Of a stretch of 64,000 nt of DNA, positions 9,344-18,280 are shown piece after piece (the first letter of the stretch is position 1; every line of letters starts with the position of its first letter). Under the pieces are notes generated by a model. The model made no database searches. It saw only the letters and a program-made list of their open reading frames with translations, and was not told where the DNA came from. Made by a program: the position numbers and the translations under genes. Origin of the DNA: DASVTR01 sp036382855 (GTDB lineage: Bacteria; Acidobacteriota; Blastocatellia; Pyrinomonadales; Pyrinomonadaceae); contig DASVPO010000033.1 in the NCBI GenBank assembly GCA_036382855.1, forward strand, positions 248,001 through 312,000, written 5' to 3'.

Positions 9344-12094
9344 TCAATCAGGCACAAAAGTTTCAACTCTCAAATCGCGCCCGTCTGTGCTGACGGTAAT
9401 GTTGCCGCGCTCTCCTGTCGTGAGAACTTGCGCACCGCTTGCGCGCCAGCGTTCGACAATTTCTTTGTGCGGATGACCGAAGACGGACGAGCGACCCACA
9501 GAGATGACTGCGATTTCCGGCTGAACAAGGGCGACGAATTTTTCAGTCGAAGACGTTCTGCTTCCATGATGTGCAACCTTGACGACATCGGCGCGTAAAT
9601 CTTCCGCCATCGCAATGAGTACGTCTTCCGCTTCCCTCTCAATGTCGCCCGTCAGTAGAAACACCCTGCCGCCGCAGCGCAGCCGCAGCACAATCGAATC
9701 GTTGTTGCCGGAGCGTGCAGCCGTGTCGCCAGCGCTCACAACGGGAGGCCAGATGACATCAGCCTCGACCGCGCCAAAGCGCAGCGTATCACCACGGCCC
9801 AGAAAATAAACGGGCACGCCCGCTGTCCGCATCGTCGTCGCGAAAGACGCAAACTCCGGCTCGTCTGCGGGAGCGCGTGCGACGAGCGCGGCGCGCACAC
9901 GGAAATTGCGCGCGACTGTTTTCAGGCCGTCAATGTGGTCTGCATGTGCGTGTGTCGCCAGTATGTAGTCAACGCGCGACAGCCCGCGCCACCACAAATA
10001 TTCTGAAACGATTGCCTCGCCGATGCTGCGCGAATCACGCTCGAAAATCGCTTCGCCGTCATCTTCTTCTGCCGCCGCCGTCCGGGGCGCGTAAGTGTTC
10101 CGGCGTCCGCCGCCGTCAATGAGCAGCGTCGTGCCGTCCGGCATTGTCAGAAGCACCGCATCGCCCTGGCCCACGTCAAGAAAGTCAATCCGCAGCCTGC
10201 CGTCCGGGAGGCCCGCGCTCAACGGATGCGCGATGATAATGACGAGCATGCTCACCAACACCAGCGCAGCCACACGCGTTGCGTGATGCCACAGAGCGGC
10301 CCTCTCGTCTTCGTTCGCGCTTGAGAGAGCGTTGAGCGGATTCCAGCGTGACAGCGCGACGGCCAGTATGCACAAGGGAACGTAATAAAGCGCGTAGAGA
10401 CTTGTGGGCCAACCCGTGTACTCCGGCACTCTGATGGCAGCAACGCCCAGACGTGCGAAGGGGTCAACGCTGTGAATCATCAGCCAGTTTGAAGTTTCAG
10501 CTAAACGGAAGAGAGGCGCGGCCAGTTGTGTGCTCAACTGCGAAAGCAGGAGCGCTGCAAGCGAGACGAAGGAGAGCGCCGCCATCAACGCGCCGACGAA
10601 AATGTTCAGGACGAAGGAGACGAGCGAGAGGCGATGAAAATAGAGTATGAGAACGGGCAGCAGCCCGACTTGCACGCTCGTTGAGATAACTATAGCGCTG
10701 AACGCATAACGCAAGATTCGCTGCGCACGCCAGCGCTCCAGACGCGCGGCCAGCGGCGTCTTAAACAGTCGGCAACTATAGGTCGCACGCGCGAGTTCCC
10801 GCTGCCATTCACGCTCGCTCCAGAAAAGCGCCTCCGCCAGTGTGCGCAGAGCGCGCGGGCACGCGGGCGGATACGGCGTCGCCTGCGTCGGACGCCAGGA
10901 GCCTGTCTCTTTAAGTTTAGTGAGCAGCGGCCAGGCGATGACGATTATCATCAACACGGAGAGAAACGTTAATTGAAATGAGGCGTCGAAAAGCTCGCTC
11001 GGCCGCCAGACGAGCAACAGGAGCGCCGCGCAGCCAAGAGCGTTCAAACCTTGCGCGCGTCTTGACACGACCGGCGCGAGCGCGACGATTGTGAACATCA
11101 AAGCCGCGCGAACAACAGACGCTTCCGCACCGACCGCCAGAGAGTAGGCCCAGAGGAACGCGGCCGAGACGATGAACTGCCAGCCGCGCCGCCTCGTCAA
11201 ACGCCGCATGAGCAGCAGCGCCAAGCCTCCGATGAAACTGATGTGAAGGCCGCTGATGACCAGCACATGAAACGTTCCTGCTTCACGAAAGCGTTCGGCT
11301 GCGTCGTGTGAAAGGTAATAACGATTTCCTAAGAGCGCGGCCTGAAGCACGCCGCTCGTCTCGTTTGAGAATTTTCCTGAAATCTGTGTTAACAGGAATT
11401 GCCGCCATTCGTAGAGCCACGCGAGCGGAAGAAAGACGCGCTCGTCGTCAAGCCGCTCGATGAGCAAGGGACTCTTGATGATGCCTGTCGCATCGTAGCC
11501 GCGCCGCTCAAGGTATTCCGTCAGCGAAGAGACGCCGGGATTGCGAAAGCTTTCTGCACGGCTGAGCCTCGTCATCAAGCGCACGCGCGCACCGTAACGC
11601 AGTTCGAGAGCTTCGTATGCCGCACGCGTTGCGCCGCCGTCCTCACGCACAGGGGCGAAGAGCCAGACAACGCCCGACGCTGCTCGCAAAGTCTCGCCGC
11701 TCCTCAGTGTTTCCACACTCAACGTCAGGTAAAAACCACCGGGCGCGTGCTCGGGCTGGTTCGTCAACACGCCCGTCACTTCGACGGGGTCGCCGGAGTT
11801 GATAACCCCCTCGTCATAAAATCGCTGCACGCGACTTGGGCCAACTGCGTTTGTTTCCAGCAACGCCAGCGACGCGCCCGCACAACCAAAAGCGAGCGCA
11901 ACGAAGATGGTCGGCAATGTAGGCTGCTGCTTTGCTTGAGCGTAAACGCTCATGGCGGCACAGGCCGCGCCAGCGATGAGGCAGGCGATGAGCGGTAAGG
12001 CGATAAAGCGCGCGAGGATAATGCCGAGCGCAAAGGAGGCCGCCAGTAACGCCAGCGGATGAGAAGAAACAAGCGGCTGTGGCGGCGCACGCAT
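9344..12094 (-). CDS. comEC: DNA internalization protein ComEC/Rec2
   Basis: Inner-membrane channel that passes single-stranded DNA into the cytoplasm during transformation. From ATG 12094 it is 916 aa; a TTG at 12175 is a weaker alternative. It has an N-terminal ComEC region with a DUF4131-like OB segment, a central competence domain of many membrane helices (GLHISFIGGL is a typical motif), and a C-terminal metallo-beta-lactamase domain with VGQGDAVLL, LLIDGG, the metal-binding HAHADHIDG and a late VAHHGS. All three parts are intact, so the protein should be functional. Confidence 0.92.
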   Translation of the reverse strand: MRAPPQPLVSSHPLALLAASFALGIILARFIALPLIACLIAGAACAAMSVYAQAKQQPTLPTIFVALAFGCAGASLALLETNAVGPSRVQRFYDEGVINSGDPVEVTGVLTNQPEHAPGGFYLTLSVETLRSGETLRAASGVVWLFAPVREDGGATRAAYEALELRYGARVRLMTRLSRAESFRNPGVSSLTEYLERRGYDATGIIKSPLLIERLDDERVFLPLAWLYEWRQFLLTQISGKFSNETSGVLQAALLGNRYYLSHDAAERFREAGTFHVLVISGLHISFIGGLALLLMRRLTRRRGWQFIVSAAFLWAYSLAVGAEASVVRAALMFTIVALAPVVSRRAQGLNALGCAALLLLVWRPSELFDASFQLTFLSVLMIIVIAWPLLTKLKETGSWRPTQATPYPPACPRALRTLAEALFWSEREWQRELARATYSCRLFKTPLAARLERWRAQRILRYAFSAIVISTSVQVGLLPVLILYFHRLSLVSFVLNIFVGALMAALSFVSLAALLLSQLSTQLAAPLFRLAETSNWLMIHSVDPFARLGVAAIRVPEYTGWPTSLYALYYVPLCILAVALSRWNPLNALSSANEDERAALWHHATRVAALVLVSMLVIIIAHPLSAGLPDGRLRIDFLDVGQGDAVLLTMPDGTTLLIDGGGRRNTYAPRTAAAEEDDGEAIFERDSRSIGEAIVSEYLWWRGLSRVDYILATHAHADHIDGLKTVARNFRVRAALVARAPADEPEFASFATTMRTAGVPVYFLGRGDTLRFGAVEADVIWPPVVSAGDTAARSGNNDSIVLRLRCGGRVFLLTGDIEREAEDVLIAMAEDLRADVVKVAHHGSRTSSTEKFVALVQPEIAVISVGRSSVFGHPHKEIVERWRASGAQVLTTGERGNITVSTDGRDLRVETFVPD

Positions 12095-12306
12095 AAAAGC
12101 TGCGAGGCTCTCTTGCGTTTTTATCTGTGTCAGAGCGCAGGATGGAAAACAGGCTACTCTAATGAATGGGCGCAATCAGAGGAAGCGAAAAGATTGCGTG
12201 GGCTGGCAGAGAGACGGCGAATCTACAGGAGTTATCCTGTGAGGACAGTAAATTTGCAAAATCGAAATGCGATGATTGTGCCGGGGCAGTCCGTTCCGTT
12301 ACATCC

Positions 12307-13185
12307 TCATTTATATTTAGAGAGGTCGAGGGCGAAGCAGACAATCTTATTTTGCGAGCCTTCGAGGAGCGCTGCGCCGAAGAGGAGAGTTGTGGGGCGT
12401 CCGTCCTTGCGTATGAACTGTCGCTCGAAGGGTGTGCAGGCTCCCGTGTCGCGCATTTCGGCGAAGGCTTTTTCATCGAGCGAGTGGCTTTCACGAACGG
12501 TGACTTGCTCCCAGTTGATACGGCCCGCGTGCAGGTCTTCGCGCGTGAAGCCGAGCATGTTCAGAAACGCATCATTGGCTTCTGTGATGCGGCCCTTCAA
12601 ATCCCAGAACATGATGCCAATCATGTTGGAATCAGAGAGACGACGAAAACGCGATTCGCTTTCGCGCAGGGCAGCTTCGACGCGCTTGCGCTCCGCCAGT
12701 TCGTTTCTCAATTGCAGGTTTGTGTCGGCCAGTTCGAGGGTGCGTTCTCTGACGCGTTGTTCGAGGATGCTCTGCGTCTCGTAGAGAGATTCTTCTTCGA
12801 GCTTCATTTCTGCGACTTGCAGGCTGAGGTCGTTGGCCTTCTGCTGCATGCGCTGCCTTTTAACGGCATCGGCCGAAGAGTCTAGCAGCAGCACCCATGT
12901 GCCGCCCTCGCGACTGAAGAGGTAGACATCAGCATACGCGCCTTCTCCGATTTGCATGTGCGGCAGAAAAAGGTTGCGGCTTTCAAGCGGCAGCAAGCCT
13001 TGCAGGAAGGGGACGTGCTCGCCGACGTTCAAATTCTTTTGAAGCCCGCTGATGCCGTAGGATGCAAGGTCGCCGCCCCAGCCGGACAAACCCGTCTCGT
13101 TGTTGACGAACAGGTAAGCAGGCGTGCGTGTGTCTTCGGTCAGTTCAAGAATAAAATCGCGTACGGGGGTGGGAAGTTCGGCCAT
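12307..13185 (-). CDS. PAS-domain protein without output domain
   Basis: Soluble sensor-like protein of 292 aa. Residues ~1-110 form a PAS-like fold (an LFVNNETGLSGWGG segment), ~115-165 a coiled coil (EERSLYETQ...RVRERTLELADTN type), and ~170-290 a clear PAS domain (FRRLSDSNMIGIMFWD, ITEANDAFLNMLGF). It ends after the second PAS, with no kinase, GGDEF or HTH. The ATG is one base after the stop of the small GTPase gene and has GGAG upstream, so the two are coupled. It probably acts as a sensory partner or scaffold for the GTPase. Confidence 0.8.
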   Translation of the reverse strand: MAELPTPVRDFILELTEDTRTPAYLFVNNETGLSGWGGDLASYGISGLQKNLNVGEHVPFLQGLLPLESRNLFLPHMQIGEGAYADVYLFSREGGTWVLLLDSSADAVKRQRMQQKANDLSLQVAEMKLEEESLYETQSILEQRVRERTLELADTNLQLRNELAERKRVEAALRESESRFRRLSDSNMIGIMFWDLKGRITEANDAFLNMLGFTREDLHAGRINWEQVTVRESHSLDEKAFAEMRDTGACTPFERQFIRKDGRPTTLLFGAALLEGSQNKIVCFALDLSKYK

Positions 13186-13186
13186 C

Positions 13187-13687
13187 TTAAGTCTCCATCC
13201 TCATTTTTTGCGCGAGCGCGAGGAAAGCCTCTTCGACGCCCGCGCCCGTCTTGGCGCTAGTCTGTATGACATGCCAATTCTTTTCTTGCAGCGCCGACAT
13301 CTCTCGCTCTTCGATGCTCCACTGTTCGATGAGGTCTGCCTTGTTGATTAAGAGCAAGAATGGCACTGGGCCAATCGTCTCCTGCGCGCGGGCCTGAATT
13401 TCCAGCGCCCTGTAGAGCGTCTCCTGCCGCGTTCCGTCGGCGACGAGTAGATAACCCGAAGCGCCGCGCAGGTAAGACTTGCGCAACTCGTGCGCAGACT
13501 CCGCTCCCTCTATATCCCAGAGCAGCAGCATCAACTCATGGCCTTCAACCGCAACCTGCTTCTTATCTATTTTGACGCCGACCGTCGTGTGATACTTATC
13601 CGAATAGATGCTTTCAACGAAACGCCGGACGAGGCTGGTCTTGCCGACCGCGAAAGTTCCGAGCATGCAGATCTTTTTCTGTATCAT
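13187..13687 (-). CDS. Rab/Ras-like small GTPase
   Basis: Complete 166-aa GTPase domain: P-loop GTFAVGKTS (residues ~9-17), switch I Thr in TTVGVKI, G3 WDIEG, G4 NKAD and G5 TSAKTG. Such bacterial Ras-superfamily proteins (MglA, Rup types) act as polarity or envelope switches, usually with a roadblock-domain partner. ATG 13687 starts right at the conserved IQKKICMLG strand; the 29 codons upstream are repeat-derived and not counted. G3 has Glu (DIEG) where Ras has DTAG, so the catalytic Gln site differs and intrinsic hydrolysis may be low. Confidence 0.9.
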   Translation of the reverse strand: MIQKKICMLGTFAVGKTSLVRRFVESIYSDKYHTTVGVKIDKKQVAVEGHELMLLLWDIEGAESAHELRKSYLRGASGYLLVADGTRQETLYRALEIQARAQETIGPVPFLLLINKADLIEQWSIEEREMSALQEKNWHVIQTSAKTGAGVEEAFLALAQKMRMET

Positions 13688-13722
13688 AGAAGAGAGCGCC
13701 TCTGTAGAAGAAAGTAGGAAGC

Positions 13723-13788
13723 AGGAACGATGAACGATGAATGATGAACGACAAGCAAGCTGCTTTGACTTCATCGTTCATCGTTCCT
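13723..13788. repeat. Tandem-unit intergenic hairpin, unit GATGAAC
   Basis: An 18-bp perfect inverted repeat (13723-13740 with 13771-13788) built from repeats of GATGAAC or its complement. The 30-nt loop contains a smaller palindrome, AAGCAAGCTGCTTT. It lies in the 111-bp gap between the OmpA-domain gene and the GTPase gene and could attenuate or process the operon mRNA. Confidence 0.85.
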
Positions 13789-13798
13789 ACTTCATCGT

Positions 13799-15556
13799 TT
13801 ACTCCGTTGCATCCGTCAGGATAATCTTAAAATTCACGCTGCGGTTGGCGGCGCGGTCGGCTTCCGTAATCTCGTCGCGCAGCTTTTCTTTCGAGCCGAC
13901 GTGAACGATTGCGAGATTCTTCCTCGACGGCAGTCGTGCGTTTAGTTCGTTGGCGATAGCTTCGGCGCGTCCGTGGCTGAGCGCGTCGTTGCGTTCTTCC
14001 GTGCCTGTGCCGTCGGCGCGTCCCGTTATTTCCAGTCTGACGTTCTTCCGCATCGCCTCGGCGAGCGCCTGCAAGCGTTCTATGTCTGCCACCAGTTGCC
14101 TGAGCTTTTCTTCCTGTCCGGGTGCGAGTTGCGTCTGGTCCAGTTCGAAGAGCAGGAGCGGGTTTTCGATGCGGTCAAGGTCGAGCAGCCTCTCTTCGTT
14201 GAACTGGCTGAGGCCGGGAATGAAGCGCACGACGCGACGCGTCTCCGTAATCCACTGTCGCGAGGCGAAGCCTTCGGCACGCAGCACGCCGCCCTCTTCC
14301 ACACTGAGCTTCACGGTCGCCGGAGGCTCAAGCAGCTTCGCCGCACGCGCGAGCACAAATTCAGGACTCATCGCCTGAAAGGGTTGCCAGCGGCCGACGA
14401 CATCCGATGCGTCGAGCCTTGCTTCCGGCAACAGCGCGGCGGGGTCGCGCGCTAAGGGGTCGCGCAATCCGTTGACGAAATATTTGCCTTCACGCTTTCC
14501 AGTCTCCGTGATGACGATTCCCGGCTCGTTTTTTAGTCGCTCCACATAAGCGTCCCAACGCCGCGCGCTGCGCCATGAGAAGAAGGCCCAGACGAGAAGC
14601 GCTACGACGACGAGGCCAGCGACGACGGCGAGCGGAATCAACTGTCGTCTGGAGCTGGCCGACTGGCGTTCGGCATCAAACTGTGATTCGAGGCAGTCTT
14701 CAAGAAGCGGCCGGGTAGCCTCTAATGCAGCGGCGTCCCCGGAAAATTCCGCGAGCGCGTCGTAATACTGTAGATGGATGCTCTCTATTGTTGAGCGAAA
14801 GACATCTCTCAATTCCTGCGGCGCATTGCCGCGTATGACGCCCGCGAGGATAGCCAGCGGCCCCTGCTCAATCCAGACAGTTAATTCACCAACCTGCATG
14901 GTTTCGAGTTGGTCGCCTTCAGGCGCGTTGAAAGAGTCGTGAACGAAATCCTGTATGGCCGTCAACATGCCGGAAACCATGTCTGCGTCCTGCGCCGCAA
15001 CGTTGCTCGCCGCGACGTGCTGCAACAACAGTCCCGTCTCCCTGTGAATCAGAAAGACCTGCTCGACTCTGTAGAGCAGGGTGTGAAGCAGAACGACTTC
15101 GGCAAACGGCTTGCCCGTGCGCCAGGCTTCAACGCGCCACTTCAATCCCTGAACAGAGACGCTATGCGCCATGCTCTGATTGAGAGACTGCACCATGCCA
15201 TTGAGCGCGGCCGCGATGGCCTTGCGAATCGCTGGGCCCATCACAGGGAAGATGGCATCAACGAGAGGCTGGGGATTTTTGCGAACCGAACGCTCGATGG
15301 CGTTTGTGATTGTAGGAGCTAAGGCTTCGGAGAGTTCGTTATCGGCGCGAGAGCGGACGGCCACAGCCGCCGGGAGCACGCGACTGACTTCCCTTAGCTG
15401 CCTGTGCGGGTCTTTGAGGCGCGTGTGTATCTCTGCAATCTGCGCTTCGGCCGGGCCGAGCAGCAGACTGCGAAGCTCGGCCATGCTTCCATCATCCGCC
15501 GCAGCTCCGGCGGGCGGCGCATCGTCCAACACACTATGCTTAGAAGCATCGCTCAT
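13799..15556 (-). CDS. Membrane protein with roadblock-like and OmpA domains
   Basis: 585 aa. Residues ~150-275 look like a roadblock/longin-type domain (VFLIHRETGLLLQHV, later GELTVWIEQGPLAILAGVIRG), the class that regulates MglA-like GTPases. One membrane helix lies at ~310-330. A BON-like stretch at ~345-460 (VVGRWQPF, GFASRQWI) precedes a C-terminal OmpA peptidoglycan-binding domain (LLFELDQTQLAPG, ITGRADGTGTEERNDALSHGRAE). This places the roadblock part in the cytoplasm and the OmpA part on the wall. The OmpA call is firm; the roadblock call is from pattern only. Operon partner of the GTPase downstream and the coiled-coil protein 16 bp upstream. Confidence 0.8.
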   Translation of the reverse strand: MSDASKHSVLDDAPPAGAAADDGSMAELRSLLLGPAEAQIAEIHTRLKDPHRQLREVSRVLPAAVAVRSRADNELSEALAPTITNAIERSVRKNPQPLVDAIFPVMGPAIRKAIAAALNGMVQSLNQSMAHSVSVQGLKWRVEAWRTGKPFAEVVLLHTLLYRVEQVFLIHRETGLLLQHVAASNVAAQDADMVSGMLTAIQDFVHDSFNAPEGDQLETMQVGELTVWIEQGPLAILAGVIRGNAPQELRDVFRSTIESIHLQYYDALAEFSGDAAALEATRPLLEDCLESQFDAERQSASSRRQLIPLAVVAGLVVVALLVWAFFSWRSARRWDAYVERLKNEPGIVITETGKREGKYFVNGLRDPLARDPAALLPEARLDASDVVGRWQPFQAMSPEFVLARAAKLLEPPATVKLSVEEGGVLRAEGFASRQWITETRRVVRFIPGLSQFNEERLLDLDRIENPLLLFELDQTQLAPGQEEKLRQLVADIERLQALAEAMRKNVRLEITGRADGTGTEERNDALSHGRAEAIANELNARLPSRKNLAIVHVGSKEKLRDEITEADRAANRSVNFKIILTDATE

Positions 15557-15572
15557 CTTTTGAAATGAGTCT

Positions 15573-16214
15573 TTAATTGTCGCTGCCGGGAATCTTAAAC
15601 TCGTTATTTAACCTGAGCGACAATTCCGTGAAGAGCGCCGCGAGGCTCGCGCGGTCTGTCTTCGCATGGCCCAACTCAGCCACTTCTCTTTCCAGCAACG
15701 ACTGAAGCTCGTTGTATTTCTGGCGAATCTCGTCGCTCAGGTTTTTGGACTGATCGAGTATCTGCTGGCGTAGGTCGCGCTGGCTGCGCGTCGTCTGTTC
15801 GTCAAACTGCGCGAGCTTTCTCTCAAGGGCTTTGCCAGTCTCCTGTATGTCGCGCGAGAGATTCTGTGTTGATTCGTCGCGCGCCTGCTGTTCAGACTTG
15901 AGGCGGTCACTCAAAGCTTCAAACTCGTTTCTGACAAACGCCTCCAGAGCTTCGAAGCGCTTGCGTGTGTCATCACGCAACTCCGCAGATTCTTTGAGAA
16001 GGCGCTCTTCGATGCGAGAGAACCTCTTTTCGTTATCACGCATCTGGACGCCGAACAATATCTCTCTGATTTTGTCTATATTGCCGCTCTCGTCCAGTGG
16101 GCTGCCGCCGCTGTTATTACTACTACTACTGCGCTCAATTTGATTCTGATTGGCGTCAGCCGAGCCGGGCTGCGTAGCCTCCGTCGAAGACTGTTGTTTT
16201 TCTGCCGTGCTCAT
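15573..16214 (-). CDS. Coiled-coil protein of the GTPase operon
   Basis: 213 aa with no recognised enzyme domain. The first ~45 residues are polar and low complexity (Ser/Asn/Gln). Residues ~50-200 are long heptad-rich helix with many Glu, Arg, Lys and Gln, starting with REILFGVQMRDNEKRFSRIE, a segment I recall from conserved hypothetical proteins. It has no signal peptide and no membrane helix. It is first in the operon, so it may be a cytoplasmic scaffold or effector of the GTPase switch. The Ser/Asn tract is encoded by a short (AGT)n run at 16115-16130. Confidence 0.75.
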   Translation of the reverse strand: MSTAEKQQSSTEATQPGSADANQNQIERSSSSNNSGGSPLDESGNIDKIREILFGVQMRDNEKRFSRIEERLLKESAELRDDTRKRFEALEAFVRNEFEALSDRLKSEQQARDESTQNLSRDIQETGKALERKLAQFDEQTTRSQRDLRQQILDQSKNLSDEIRQKYNELQSLLEREVAELGHAKTDRASLAALFTELSLRLNNEFKIPGSDN

Positions 16215-16481
16215 AGGTTTATCCTTTGGTCTGGATTGCGTTGAATCAGTAGTTAACCCGATGGCTGTGCGAGAAGCTTCGCGCAGGGTCTCTCTTAAAG
16301 AGGTGTTCGCTTCTTCCGGCCTCTGCTGTAGGTTGGCAGAAAGCTAACATAGGCATGCGGACGCGTCAATCGAATTGACAGGTTCAAACACTGTGCGGGC
16401 AAGTGACATTTGACTGAGCACGTCAATAATCTTCAGGATGTTGCTTGTCAGGCTTTCTGCGTCCGGGTCCTGAAAAGGCGA

Positions 16482-16512
16482 AGACCCCACGAGCCTCCTA
16501 GCTCAGGGGTCT
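16482..16512 (-). terminator. Terminator of the kinase-like gene
   Basis: Stem AGACCCC/GGGGTCT with a nested GAGC/GCTC stem, followed on the minus strand by CGCCTTTTC. It lies just past the stop codon of the exported kinase-like gene. The rest of 16215-16536 shows no gene. Confidence 0.6.
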
Positions 16513-16536
16513 CCGTTAAGCACAGTTTGCAGGCCC

Positions 16537-17670
16537 TTAGTTTGAGCAGCGCGCTTCGATGATTGTTCGTGCCTTGCGCACAAACTCGGCAGCCCAGCTT
16601 TCGGCAGGCTGGTCGCGCTCATGGTTGCGCGAGGCGCGAAACACCCTTGTAATCAGTCCGTTTTCTCTCTCGGCATCGAGGAGACGCTGAAGACCGTCTG
16701 CGAGAAGCTTGCGGCCCGCTTCGCTGATGTTGGTGTCGCCAACGCTCTTGGCGTTTGCGGTGCAGCGGCCACCGCTGACCTTAATCGGGTCTTTGCTCCT
16801 CCACCTGTCGAGCCTCGCTTTACTTTCGCTGGAACTGGAATAACCCCACGTCGAACCCATGTCGCTGACGTAGAAGACAGCTTGGCCCGGCTCGCAGGTC
16901 AGTGTGTTGTCCGAGTTTTTAGTCCACTTGAGACAGGTGAACTTCTGATTGTCAGTCTTCGTGTCGCCGTGGTCTATGAACGCAAGCCAGAGCTTGAACG
17001 CGTCAATCTCCGCGCGTGGAGCACCGTTCTGAAGGAGCTTGGCGAGCGCCCCGCTGATTCCGGCAGCATCCTTGTCGTTGCAGTTCACGTCAATCCCCTT
17101 GCCGAGGGGAAGTTCTATGCCGGCGGCCGGTTGAAAGGGCGTAAAGGGAGCGCCCTGAAAACTGCTGGTCAGGCTCTTTTCGCAGTCCGGGCAGGTGACA
17201 TCGGCAACCCATTCGTCGTCTGCGAAGAAGCCCAGCGCCTTCGAGAAACGCGAAGAAAGAAACTCGCCGTAAATCTCGCCGTTACGCTTGTCTCTCGACT
17301 GTCCCTTGAAATGAGGCTTCACTTTGTAACGTATCAGGTCGCCGTCTTCGTCAACGACGCCCTCGATTGAGCAGTGAAACTTGGGCGTCGTGCCGGAGCC
17401 TTTAGTCAGGTCTTTGTTCGCGACGCATTTAACCGGCGCGGCGAGTCCGTTGGTATCAACCGTCGGCGCACCGAGGCGCGGGCCGCTACTGGTGTTGTAG
17501 CCGAGAACAGGGTCGTAGTCCGGGTCAGGCTCCTGCCAGACTTTTGCTTTCTGCTCGGCCAGCGCACGCTCCTGTGACGTGAAGCAGCGTTGTTGCTGCT
17601 GCTGCTGTGCCGCAACCGGCAACGCCACGGAAAGCAGGAGCAGTGAAAAGATAAACGGCTTACGAAGCAT
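16537..17670 (-). CDS. Exported protein with kinase-like catalytic motifs
   Basis: 377 aa with a clear signal peptide (cut near VAAQ) followed by a Gln tract from (CAG)n codons. The mature part carries motifs in the order of a protein-kinase fold: Lys116/Lys118 in RYKVKP, Glu132 in a helix-C-like segment (NGEIYGEFLSSRFSKALGF), catalytic-loop-like H-G-D-T-K-T-D-N at 234-241, and SDMGS at 269-273 in the place of DFG. Paired cysteines (CPDC at ~160) suggest an oxidising compartment. This would be a periplasmic or secreted kinase-like protein, comparable in idea to FAM20 or HipA-like atypical kinases. The fold is inferred from motif order only; no close family is recognised. It stands alone with its own terminator. 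Confidence 0.6.
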   Translation of the reverse strand: MLRKPFIFSLLLLSVALPVAAQQQQQQRCFTSQERALAEQKAKVWQEPDPDYDPVLGYNTSSGPRLGAPTVDTNGLAAPVKCVANKDLTKGSGTTPKFHCSIEGVVDEDGDLIRYKVKPHFKGQSRDKRNGEIYGEFLSSRFSKALGFFADDEWVADVTCPDCEKSLTSSFQGAPFTPFQPAAGIELPLGKGIDVNCNDKDAAGISGALAKLLQNGAPRAEIDAFKLWLAFIDHGDTKTDNQKFTCLKWTKNSDNTLTCEPGQAVFYVSDMGSTWGYSSSSESKARLDRWRSKDPIKVSGGRCTANAKSVGDTNISEAGRKLLADGLQRLLDAERENGLITRVFRASRNHERDQPAESWAAEFVRKARTIIEARCSN

Positions 17671-18280
17671 GTATGAATCCTTTCATTACGAGAAGAGTCT
17701 TTACCGTCTTAAGGTCAAGCCGGCTCGTGAGAAAGTAGTTTAACGGCTCTGCGATTTCATGCACAACGGGCTGTCGCATGGTTGCGTCAGAACCTCCATT
17801 CACGAGGCGCACGACTTTCGATACCGGGAGAGCTTATGCCAAATGAATGTATTTGCTGGCAACCCTGATGTCAAGAGGACGAAACCCGAACGTCAAACGG
17901 AAAAACCCCGCGCCGCAGTTAGCTTGCTCCTCATCATCTGAGACGAACAGAAGTTGGCCCAGCCGCAGGCGCTCTCGGTTCAGTCGCAGCGACTTCTGTT
18001 TCCAAGACAAATTAGCTATTAGTTTCCAACACTAAAAGAGACGGCAAACAAGAAAACAGCTACTTCCACAGAAGTAGCTGCAACGCTCCGCAATACTACC
18101 TGCGACCAGTTTTCTCTTTCACAATTGTTCATGCAACTAGTTTATGAATTATGTGTATTACCTAAGCATTGACATCCGCTCCCCTTAATTATATCTTGCA
18201 CGCGCATTAACCTCGCATCCCTGCTGGCAAGTACTTCGCCAGCCTCACGATTACACGATACTGTTATCCGCATACTGGTT
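17671..18280. other. 610-bp gap with a minus-strand terminator
   Basis: No gene is supported. A 10-bp stem with CACA loop at 18057-18080 is followed on the minus strand by TTTTCTTG, a good terminator, yet no minus-strand gene lies upstream of it. TTGACA at 18169-18174 with TATATC about 15 bp downstream is a poor-spacing promoter candidate for the next gene. The GC content falls here, marking the edge of an inserted segment. Confidence 0.5.

Noticed and set aside
11399..12885. Long plus-strand frames opposite comEC and the PAS gene
   Set aside because: They are antisense shadows of GC-rich genes with no family motifs or ribosome sites.
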